Part shown: piece after piece, positions 26,473-34,188 of the stretch
Layout of the letters: each line of letters opens with the position of its first letter
Position numbering within the stretch: position 1 is the first letter of the stretch
Assembly: GCF_900104795.1 (NCBI RefSeq)
Contig: NZ_FNTG01000001.1
Span: 1-64,000, forward strand
From: Burkholderia sp. WP9
Lineage (GTDB): Bacteria > Pseudomonadota > Gammaproteobacteria > Burkholderiales > Burkholderiaceae
DNA: 64,000 bases
Direction of reading: 5' to 3'
Made by a program: the position numbers and the translations under genes
The notes under the pieces: model-generated
Seen by the model: the letters and a program-made list of their open reading frames with translations, nothing else
What the model was told of the DNA's origin: nothing
The model's database searches: none

Positions 26473-27081
26473 ATGGTGTTCGTCTTTTTTTGCGTGAGCG
26501 GCGTCTTGGGTCCAATGCAAAAGCATCCGTCGCTGACAACACGTGAAGGCGAGCCCGAGGCCAGCCGCTCGCTCGGTGCGGATATGGCGCTGCTCGCAGG
26601 AGCGCTAGGCGCTCACCCGGGCGCTGTTGTGGTCATTGGTAACGACTGGCCGTTCTACTACGACGTTCCCACTTTGCGGGCGGCTTGTGGCGAGTCCGGG
26701 CGACACATTGTGAATGTGGTCCGGACACTTGGTGACACTAAGGAGTTGGCCTTACTTGATTTCATGTCCGGTCGCGCGGAGCCTTTCGTTGTTATTGCTT
26801 CACCGGATTTTGAATTTACAGAGCTGACTGCTTCGAGGCGCATCGATGTGAACCGGCAACACGGGTTCGATGACGAAGCACGCGCTCGTCTTATCGAACA
26901 TCTGCATACGCTCGGAGAGCATGCGTCGAACCCGCTTTCTGACGACGACATGCTGCGTGCCACTGTTGGTTCGCGAGACCTGCAACGCGCGCAGAAATAC
27001 ATTTCACCCATTCGTGCAGGCGAGGATGTGTCGTTTCAGCGCAAGCTGCGCTTTCTCCTCGGCTCGGGGGTAACGCGGTGA
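26473..27081 (+). CDS. Unknown protein, first of the small-gene run
   Basis: 202 residues, no recognised family. Composition and codon use look coding; predicted alpha/beta core around AVVVIGNDWPFYYDVPTLRAA and PFVVIASPDFEFTEL. ATG 26473 has GGAG upstream; ATG 26515 is an alternative that would remove a hydrophobic N-terminus (FVFFCVSGVLG). It overlaps the next frame by 4 nt (GTGA). Its role cannot be inferred. Confidence 0.5.
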   Translation: MVFVFFCVSGVLGPMQKHPSLTTREGEPEASRSLGADMALLAGALGAHPGAVVVIGNDWPFYYDVPTLRAACGESGRHIVNVVRTLGDTKELALLDFMSGRAEPFVVIASPDFEFTELTASRRIDVNRQHGFDDEARARLIEHLHTLGEHASNPLSDDDMLRATVGSRDLQRAQKYISPIRAGEDVSFQRKLRFLLGSGVTR

Positions 27082-27299
27082 GAATGCAGATAGCGACCGA
27101 TTTGCACCACGAACTCGCCGGCCCGGGTAGTCCGATATCGCAGCTGCTCGCGCATGCGGACAGTAGCGTGGACGTCCTGATAACTTTCGTGATGTATGGG
27201 TCTTTCACGAAGAGCTCGACCTGTAAGCCACCGAACTCAACTCCTCAGCCGGAGACGATTAATGTCACTTTACCTGCATCAGCCGCCGAACGAGGATGA
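27078..27299 (+). CDS. Possible small protein, coupled to the previous gene
   Basis: 73 residues from GTG at 27078, which overlaps the previous stop; ATG 27084 is an alternative. The first 45 residues look protein-like (QIATDLHHELAGPGSPISQLLAHA), the rest less so. It overlaps the start of the next gene by 38 nt. It may be a decayed gene end. Confidence 0.3.
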   Translation: MRMQIATDLHHELAGPGSPISQLLAHADSSVDVLITFVMYGSFTKSSTCKPPNSTPQPETINVTLPASAAERG

Positions 27300-27627
27300 C
27301 GATGTTGTTCGCCTAGAGTCTTGGTCAATCAGAGAGTTCGACGGTGGTGGAAGACATTTCGTTGGGTACTCACTCGAAACGCACGATGGGCGAGTGAGTA
27401 CCGCAATCACAGAGCTGGACGCCGAAGCCAGAACCGCACGGACTGCCAGCGGACGCAGGTATGAGTTAGTTGGTGGAAGTGGGTACAACAGCGACGCGGA
27501 GTATGTGTTTAACAGAGTTAAGGAAATCATCGGAAACGGCCAGCCCTGGAAAGACATAAGCGAACAACTCATCCCTGGTAGCCGTCGACCGAGACAGCGC
27601 ATAGTCTGGCCCGAAGATGAGCAGTAA
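27262..27627 (+). CDS. Unknown protein of about 121 residues
   Basis: Begins MSLYLHQPPNEDDDVVRLES with GGAGACG 7 nt before the ATG. It looks like a compact beta-rich domain (FDGGGRHFVGYSLETHDGRV, then TARTASGRRYELVGG) and a short helical tail. I recognise no named family. It belongs to a run of small cargo genes of the kind seen in Burkholderia accessory regions. Confidence 0.6.
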   Translation: MSLYLHQPPNEDDDVVRLESWSIREFDGGGRHFVGYSLETHDGRVSTAITELDAEARTARTASGRRYELVGGSGYNSDAEYVFNRVKEIIGNGQPWKDISEQLIPGSRRPRQRIVWPEDEQ

Positions 27628-27681
27628 GCTGGCTGCCCCTCAAATTTGTAAGCAGAGGGCCTGTCACACGAGGAGGCCGGA

Positions 27682-28149
27682 ATGGAGCGCGCCGACAGGG
27701 GGCGACAGATTTTATGGTCAGCCCGAGCTTATGCAGGGGAGTACTTAGGAGAGTGTGAGGCGCTTCCCTTGGTCAGCTCTACGAGCGGGGAAGCCGAGTT
27801 GCGAAACGTTCGACGATTGTTGTCTTCGCCGGCCGCTTGTCATTTTGCTGCGATGCTCATTAACCTCAGCGAAAGGGCGCGCTATAACTATCCGCTAGAG
27901 CCTAAGGCAATCCCTTGTCACCTGATGACCGTATTTGTTGAGCGCGTTGAGAACCGTTCTACGGACGTTAAAGTTCTGGTCGCGCGGCTCGATGTTGTGC
28001 TGGATGGATGTTGCGCCTTCGCGAGCATAACAGCGGAAAGAGAGCCTCGGATTGATGTCCCCGCCGTAGCATATGGTGATGAGGACGGTGTCTGGGACAT
28101 CGTTCTCAAAGTCCTTCGTGCGATTTTTTCGACGCACACAGGTCCTTGA
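27682..28149 (+). CDS. Unknown protein with a C-terminal domain shared with 28441-29250
   Basis: 155 residues; ATG preceded by GAGGAGGCC. The C-terminal 50 residues (RLDVVLDGCCAFASIT to DEDGVWDIVLKVLRAIF) resemble the end of the protein at 28441-29250 (RIDVSVVDNIASAVIV to DEDSIVDVVLRVVVTAR) in pattern and spacing. This suggests a related beta-strand/helix domain in both. Function unknown. Confidence 0.5.
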   Translation: MERADRGRQILWSARAYAGEYLGECEALPLVSSTSGEAELRNVRRLLSSPAACHFAAMLINLSERARYNYPLEPKAIPCHLMTVFVERVENRSTDVKVLVARLDVVLDGCCAFASITAEREPRIDVPAVAYGDEDGVWDIVLKVLRAIFSTHTGP

Positions 28150-28237
28150 TTGATAATTTCATACGCGCAATTCCGAAGCAAGATGCGAATCCTGTTCACG
28201 CATGGGCGAACGGAATGCGGCTAACAAGGGGAAGCGA

Positions 28238-28438
28238 ATGACGATGCCGGATGAGAGAGCTCGCGCATTAATCCGTGCGCGTGAGCTACTGACAGAGTTA
28301 GCTCAGTCGCGTGAACCTGTCGTCGGGCAGGCAGCGAGAGAAAGGGCCAATGACGTGCCGCGCCATTACCCGGACGATGGCATGCTGGCGGCCATCGCCA
28401 AGGACACGATTTGGCTCGACTGGCCCAGACGGATATAG
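28238..28438 (+). CDS. BPSL0761-type small protein
   Basis: 66 residues starting MTMPDERARALIRARELL, a start typical of the small Burkholderia family known as BPSL0761, whose function is unknown. AAGGGG lies 6 nt before the ATG. It ends 2 nt before the next gene, so the two are co-translated. It supports a Burkholderia-group source for the cargo. Confidence 0.65.
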   Translation: MTMPDERARALIRARELLTELAQSREPVVGQAARERANDVPRHYPDDGMLAAIAKDTIWLDWPRRI

Positions 28439-28440
28439 AA

Positions 28441-29250
28441 ATGCCCAAAATATCCTTCCGGGACAAAATTGAGCGACAAGCAATGGCTGCAAGGCGCGAG
28501 ATGCTGCGGACTGGGGAGTTGATATCTGACGGCGAATTCCGCGAGCGTTTGCATGTCGGCGACCGCCTGTTCGCTCGCATGACGTCAAAGGGAGACATAT
28601 TCTCTATCGAAGTCGATGGCGTGACGTGCTTTCCGGCATTTCTTGCGGCGCAAGAGCTTGACCTCAAGCGTCTGCATTCAATCTGCCGCTTGCTAGTGCC
28701 GGCGCCACCATCCTGCAGGCTCGGATATCTGTCGTCAAGGCACGCTAACATCGGAGGCATTTCGCCCATCGAAGCGCTTCGCGATGAGAGTCAATACCGG
28801 TTGCTACGCCGGATGGCGGCCGCGTACGCAGCTGAATGGTCGCGAACTGTTGTCACGATTTACGTGGGCCGTTACGAGGGGAAGCCGAGTGGTACGGAGC
28901 CCACATTGACGGCGGCGGATGAAGTAGACCCGAGAGTGAACCTCTGGACGCGGGCGGCGGGAGCCCTACGGTCGGGCGGATACATCCATCCGTGCGGGCC
29001 ATATCCGCGTGCACCTGTGGCTACTGTATTCATCGCCCGGCATCCCGCCGGGCAAGCACCGGCCACCTCTGAGGCCCGTATCGACGTGAGCGTTGTGGAT
29101 AATATCGCGAGTGCGGTCATCGTTAGCCACGAAACGCCGGCCTACGAGCTAGGCTCAATCCAAGTCGCGGATGAAGACAGCATCGTCGACGTCGTACTTC
29201 GCGTCGTCGTAACTGCCAGAGAGAGCGAGTCTAAAGGCGCGATAAAGTAG
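28441..29250 (+). CDS. Unknown protein with KorB/XRE-like N-terminal region
   Basis: 269 residues, starting 2 nt after the previous stop. The N-terminal half contains a region (GEFRERLHVGDRLFARMTSKGD, then VDGVTCFPAFL) resembling the part of antitoxin-like proteins that pair an HTH with a small wing; this is weak. The C-terminal domain resembles that of the 27682-28149 protein. It follows the small BPSL0761-type gene. No function is assigned. Confidence 0.5.
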   Translation: MPKISFRDKIERQAMAARREMLRTGELISDGEFRERLHVGDRLFARMTSKGDIFSIEVDGVTCFPAFLAAQELDLKRLHSICRLLVPAPPSCRLGYLSSRHANIGGISPIEALRDESQYRLLRRMAAAYAAEWSRTVVTIYVGRYEGKPSGTEPTLTAADEVDPRVNLWTRAAGALRSGGYIHPCGPYPRAPVATVFIARHPAGQAPATSEARIDVSVVDNIASAVIVSHETPAYELGSIQVADEDSIVDVVLRVVVTARESESKGAIK

Positions 29251-29346
29251 TTTCGGTGGGAAATAGATAAGCAAGTGAATACGGACACAGACCGGGCCAG
29301 CCGATGCAATCGCGAGAGACTCACCACTCGACCAAAGGGAAATCCA

Positions 29347-29655
29347 GTGAAGGTGCGGAAGCTGAAGCACATGCGGGCTGCCATCACCGCTGGCCCCGGG
29401 CGCTTGAATATCGACGAGGCCGCGCGCTTATTGCACGTGTCGCGGGAATGTTTCGACAGGCTGGTCCGGTCAGTCGAGCTGTCAGCAATTCGACATGCTC
29501 CAAGCGGCGGTCGTCGTTGGTTCTCAATGGCGCAACTGCTGGCCTACAAAAGGCGGTGCAAAATCCAGCAGAGGAGCGGATTAACCCGGATGATGAAGGC
29601 GACTGAGCGCCTGGGACTTTATGACGCGGAGCTCAAGGGGTTGCCGCGCCGCTGA
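29347..29655 (+). CDS. Excisionase-type helix-turn-helix protein
   Basis: 102 residues with a MerR/excisionase-like HTH: LNIDEAARLLHVSRECFDRL, then the wing RHAPSGGRRWFSMAQLLAYKRR. Such small proteins act as recombination directionality factors or regulators. GTG 29347 has AAAGGGAAA upstream and is preferred to GTG 29275. It is far from the recombinase operon, so a role in excision is only a possibility. Confidence 0.6.
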   Translation: MKVRKLKHMRAAITAGPGRLNIDEAARLLHVSRECFDRLVRSVELSAIRHAPSGGRRWFSMAQLLAYKRRCKIQQRSGLTRMMKATERLGLYDAELKGLPRR

Positions 29656-30336
29656 CGTGACGCGTGTTTGCCCCAATTGGCCGTGAAAAACTCGGTATAG
29701 AGGTTGATACGGCCAATTCCATGAAATCAATGAATTATGCGGCGTCTGCAGTAGTCATCGGGATGTGGTTCCTATCGTGCCTTCGCACATGGGCGTTGAC
29801 TTTTATTGGCGGAGTCACATCGTCAAATGATGGTGGTCGCAAAAAGTTATCCACCACGCTGGGCGGATATGTCTCCTTAAAGGAGGGCAATCCGAACACG
29901 GAACGAGGCGCCGGCGGGGTGCTATTGAGCTGCTGCTTGCAACGACGCTATGCGGCGCATATCCCGCACGCCGAATTCATTTACTTTGAGCCCTTTTTAA
30001 TCTTGGGCCATATTCTCACGAGCACAACAAGACATCCGCGAGGTCATCCAGCGACAATGACGTGGTGCTATGGTGTCCGCGAGGGCGTTGCCACTGACAT
30101 CTGAAGAACGCAGATAGCTCTCCACTAGCCGAGCGTATGTATCGGCAACTGTGGTCGATTGATTCCCCTCTTGCTGGTTGCATTATGAGCGGCGACCTTG
30201 CGTAGTCGCCAGCCTGTTCGATGGCTCCGTCGACGTCGGCGCGCTTCGCACAGAGCGGCGACAACGAGCTGTTAGTCCACGGTTGTACCGGGGCGGTACT
30301 ATCGAGAACAATTCGGCACAAGCCATCGCTATACGC
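29656..30336. other. Non-coding gap before the SIR2 gene end
   Basis: About 680 bp without a supportable gene. A 146-codon open frame (29664-30104, plus) lacks a ribosome-binding site and family features. An inverted repeat CTCCTTAAAGGAG lies at 29873-29885. The region separates the rightward small genes from the leftward SIR2 gene. Confidence 0.45.
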
Positions 30337-33300
30337 TCATCCCCCATGTGCGCCTCCGTTGTACTTGTTGTAGATGTCGCGGAGTAATCCGGGCACCTTG
30401 CGCTCATAGACTTCACATATAGAGTCGGCCTGCTCGTGAGCGCCCGCCAGATAAAGTTGCTCGACGCATTTCGTTATATCGACCGGGTCATATGTGGGTA
30501 CGAACGACTGGAGGGTGGCGTTGAAAATCTGCCCAATTCCTTCAGGGTGGGTCGTTACAAGTCGGGCGAAGTTTGACACTAGCACGGAACCATTGTGTGA
30601 AACATCCGCATACGGCGCGCACTGCATCCACAGCGTCGTTGTCGACGTGTTTAGCGCATCGATAAATGCCGAAAGAAAGTTGAGTTTGGAGAGGAGTTCT
30701 CTGTGTTGCTCCTCATGACCTGCAATTCTCTCTGAAAGATATGCCCAGAATGCAATGATTCTCGGCGTTTGCTCGCCAACAATGCTTCCGCGCAAAGTCC
30801 ATAGGAACCACACGATTTGGCCCACGTTGCTATCAGATAAGTCCGCGAGCACTTGACAAATCGAACTCCTCACATCGGCAAGCTCCTCGAGTCCAGAAAG
30901 ATAGGCGAAGGTGATGTATTGACTCGCTCTTTCGCGTGTTTGCCGATATGGCATGCTCTTGGCAGCCAATTGCGCGAGGACGCCAGAAGACCGAAGCGCT
31001 AAATAAAGGGGGGGTGAATAGAATGGCACGCCAGCGAACCCATGGGCTGCACTTTTCCAAAGCTCGTCATCATCAAGCAGGAATATGTTGAGTATGTTGG
31101 CGAGGGTCCATTCCTCGTTTAGGTACAAAAGCTGCAACAGATGTCTGGCCGCCAAAGCGTGGAACTCATGGTCCCGTCTTTCTCTGGAATTCTGGAGCAG
31201 TTGGTTCCATGGAACCTGTATGCACTGCCACGCGCGCTTCTTGTCACCGCCGGTTCGGTCCTCGTTGCGGTCAACGTGCAGTGCGTAAGCCAGCAATGTC
31301 CAAATGGCACGTCCGTGGACCGTGTTAAGCGCCGTATCCATCGGAGCATCGAGCGAAAACGTTTGTGACGGAGCCGAGCGTGTGGACAAGGTAGCGACGG
31401 CCAGTCCGATGTCCTCCAAGACGTCGCTCCGGAATTGATATTCGCGTCGTTCGAGAGCCACTCTTAACATGTCGAGCATTGAGTTGAGCAAGCGGTGCAC
31501 GTCGAAACTACCGTCTGATGCGGATTCGGCCGTGTACTTTACCCAGATTTGCTCGCACTCGGAAATGCTGACGCAGAACCTCGCTACTTGCTGCCATGAA
31601 AGGTCGAGGCCATCGATGACTCGTGCGAACATGCCTGCGAAGAGGGCCTCCTGATAAACCCAGCGGAGGTCGTTAAACCGGTGCAACTCGTCAATGAACT
31701 TTTCGGGGACGCGTTTGACTACCTCTTTCAAGACGCGCGCCAGACCCGCGTCGCTATCTTCGTCCCAGCGGCCCGAGGGAACGAAGTCCTTCAAATGCTG
31801 GTATATCTCCGCCGTCTCCATTGCAACCATCTCTTCGAACGATATCGGACTGGCTTCAGAGAAAACGCTGACGTCACGGGACGCATAGGGGAGCTCTGGA
31901 CGCCCTTCGACAGGTCCATACTGTTGCACAAGCGCGTCGAATGCTTTGTCTATATTCTCGAAGCCTTGATTCGCGAGGGAAGACAACCAGTCGCGCCGGA
32001 GATTTCCGTTGTAGTAGTCAGCTTTGCTCTGGTCGCTCCACTCACCGGACAAATTCATGATGAGATGGAAGACTCTTGTCTGCTCGGCCACGGAGAACTG
32101 AAGAAAGTTGTTTTTTAGAAGAAGGTAGAGTTCATGTTGGTGTTCAATGACAAACCAGGAAGAGTCGAGTGTTTCCCAGAACGCTTCCCTTACCGCCGGA
32201 TAGTGCGCGGAAGTTGCATTAAGTGCTACGCGCTTCAAAGTAGCAAATTCTGACGTTAGCAGCGAGCGGATGTAGGGGATAGCTTCGCCGGGAGCGGCTG
32301 AGCAGCAGACGTCAAGCACATCGCGTAATCCGTTTATCAAAGAATCCCTGGCGTTCGCGAGTTCGTATTGCGTTGCCCCAGTTTCTATCGTGTTTCGCCA
32401 GATATACCCATACCTGTCGTCCTCCGGGCTTTTAAGGGCATCAGTCAAGCGTTGGACCAAGTTTGGGATGCAAGCCGTACCGCATTTTTTTGCAACATCT
32501 CTGGCGCGTGCGGTCATCATCTCGGACAACCAGTGGTCAGTTATCACTGACGTTGCTTCGCCAAATCTATTACCGTCGGAATCTGCTTCGATACCCTTTA
32601 CCCGGCACAGGACATTGAATAACGCGTTGACTTTCTCGGGGGCATCAGCTGAATCATCCTCTAAAAGCCGGGGCAACAGATGGATAGCCAGTTCGTAGCC
32701 AAAGAGGGACGAGTCAAATCGGCTTTCGAACCATCGACTGGTTAGTTCCAGTAGCTGCGTAGGCACCAAAGTCGGTGGCAGCGCAGTCAGGCATTTTGCG
32801 AAGAACCACCACGTCCGGTCATTGTCTGGGGCATCGAGCTCGCTGACCTGTTTGATGATGTTGGTGATTTCAGTCGCTATGCGGTCGTCAGTACCGACTG
32901 AGCACTCTCCTGATACACGCTCAAGATATGGAAGGCAGGACCAAAGCGGTATCAAAACAAGATGCGCCTCTCGTTCGGAGGGTTTCGGTGCAGGATTCTG
33001 GTTTGCGGCGAAAAAGCCCGCAGCAAGAAAGGCGTCAAACCATTCCTTGCCTTTGACCCGAGCGAAAAAGTATCCGGCGAGGTCTTCGTCGTTCGCGATA
33101 AGCTCGAGGGCGGCCTTTCGCCAAGGTTCCGACGTTGATTTCGCGAGTGCCTGGTCTATCAGCTCCTGCTTCTGTACGAAGTGCGGAGGGCGAACATCCA
33201 CCTGTCCTGACCATGACTCGATGACGCTAACGAGCTCGCTATAGCCACTCTTGTCAATACAGAATGGAAGGAGATTTATCCCGCACTGGTTACGAAAATA

Positions 33301-34101
33301 GCGTTGCAGGTAAAAAATCTGGACTTTTTCAGAACTCAGGTACGGGAAAAGGAGATAGTGCCGTACATCACTGGGCGTCGGGTTCGCCCTAACTATGTAA
33401 TCCAATACCTCCATGTCGGACATGCTGTAGCCGAGGAACAGCACGGTCTTTCGGCTGAACAGTTCACGCAGGAAGGCATCAACGTACCCATCGGCGTAGT
33501 GCTGAATGTAATCACTCAGCGAGATGACCATTCCGTGTGGGTCGGCCCAGCTGCCGTGCAGATGCAACACGGTCCCTGGCTCATCTAGCCGCGCGATATT
33601 GAGGTCGTTACGATGATGAAATACCTTGCGTGCGCTTACTGCTGGGTCGTGGGCCGGTAAAGTGTTATCTTTGGGAGTCGCAGTGATTGGAGCGGCCGGC
33701 GTTTCATCGAGCCAACGGTCATAGTTCGTTGTGACAAAGACAGCACCGATGTTTGCCAGAAGCTGATATAGGCGTACACCCTCGTCACGTGGCGAACCCG
33801 GCGGATGGAGAATCCGGTCGAAGTCGATATCCGTCTCGGCACCAAGCCATATCTCCTTGGCGACCGACGCTTTGCGACGGGCATCAGATATGTTTTTCAA
33901 TTGCTGCGAGGCGGAGTAGTCCAGTCCCACCTGCTTGGCCAGCTGGTCAATCATTCCGTGAGCGAACTCTTGCCACGACGGACTGCCGCACAACATTGAC
34001 GCGCCTGCGCCCACAAATATTACCAACTCTCCCTTCCTCGCCGCTTCCTTTATCGACGTTGGTGCTTTATACGGGTCTTCAAAGGCAGTTATTTGGTCCA
34101 T
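30337..34101 (-). CDS. Large SIR2-domain protein (DSR1-like)
   Basis: 1254 residues. The N-terminal SIR2 NADase domain has GAGAS at 31-35, TTNYD at 124-128 and HLHGS at 180-184 (the His and Asn expected for NAD binding and cleavage). Residues after about 330 form a very long helical region without recognised motifs. A SIR2 head on a large helical sensor body is the layout of defence-associated sirtuins, which deplete NAD+ after phage infection; the length is nearest DSR1. The ATG at 34101 is preferred over a 22-codon extension. It follows the SEC-C gene by 87 nt and is likely co-transcribed with it. Confidence 0.8.
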   Translation of the reverse strand: MDQITAFEDPYKAPTSIKEAARKGELVIFVGAGASMLCGSPSWQEFAHGMIDQLAKQVGLDYSASQQLKNISDARRKASVAKEIWLGAETDIDFDRILHPPGSPRDEGVRLYQLLANIGAVFVTTNYDRWLDETPAAPITATPKDNTLPAHDPAVSARKVFHHRNDLNIARLDEPGTVLHLHGSWADPHGMVISLSDYIQHYADGYVDAFLRELFSRKTVLFLGYSMSDMEVLDYIVRANPTPSDVRHYLLFPYLSSEKVQIFYLQRYFRNQCGINLLPFCIDKSGYSELVSVIESWSGQVDVRPPHFVQKQELIDQALAKSTSEPWRKAALELIANDEDLAGYFFARVKGKEWFDAFLAAGFFAANQNPAPKPSEREAHLVLIPLWSCLPYLERVSGECSVGTDDRIATEITNIIKQVSELDAPDNDRTWWFFAKCLTALPPTLVPTQLLELTSRWFESRFDSSLFGYELAIHLLPRLLEDDSADAPEKVNALFNVLCRVKGIEADSDGNRFGEATSVITDHWLSEMMTARARDVAKKCGTACIPNLVQRLTDALKSPEDDRYGYIWRNTIETGATQYELANARDSLINGLRDVLDVCCSAAPGEAIPYIRSLLTSEFATLKRVALNATSAHYPAVREAFWETLDSSWFVIEHQHELYLLLKNNFLQFSVAEQTRVFHLIMNLSGEWSDQSKADYYNGNLRRDWLSSLANQGFENIDKAFDALVQQYGPVEGRPELPYASRDVSVFSEASPISFEEMVAMETAEIYQHLKDFVPSGRWDEDSDAGLARVLKEVVKRVPEKFIDELHRFNDLRWVYQEALFAGMFARVIDGLDLSWQQVARFCVSISECEQIWVKYTAESASDGSFDVHRLLNSMLDMLRVALERREYQFRSDVLEDIGLAVATLSTRSAPSQTFSLDAPMDTALNTVHGRAIWTLLAYALHVDRNEDRTGGDKKRAWQCIQVPWNQLLQNSRERRDHEFHALAARHLLQLLYLNEEWTLANILNIFLLDDDELWKSAAHGFAGVPFYSPPLYLALRSSGVLAQLAAKSMPYRQTRERASQYITFAYLSGLEELADVRSSICQVLADLSDSNVGQIVWFLWTLRGSIVGEQTPRIIAFWAYLSERIAGHEEQHRELLSKLNFLSAFIDALNTSTTTLWMQCAPYADVSHNGSVLVSNFARLVTTHPEGIGQIFNATLQSFVPTYDPVDITKCVEQLYLAGAHEQADSICEVYERKVPGLLRDIYNKYNGGAHGG

Positions 34102-34188
34102 ATTTACAGAATGCCTTCCGCAGTGTGATGCCACAGTATCCGATATTCTGCGCGCATGGCGCAGCACCGTCGCGAAACGCTCGACGAA

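Noticed and set aside
29664-30104. 146-codon open frame on the plus strand in the long gap
   Set aside because: No ribosome-binding site, no recognised domain and unnatural composition in the second half.
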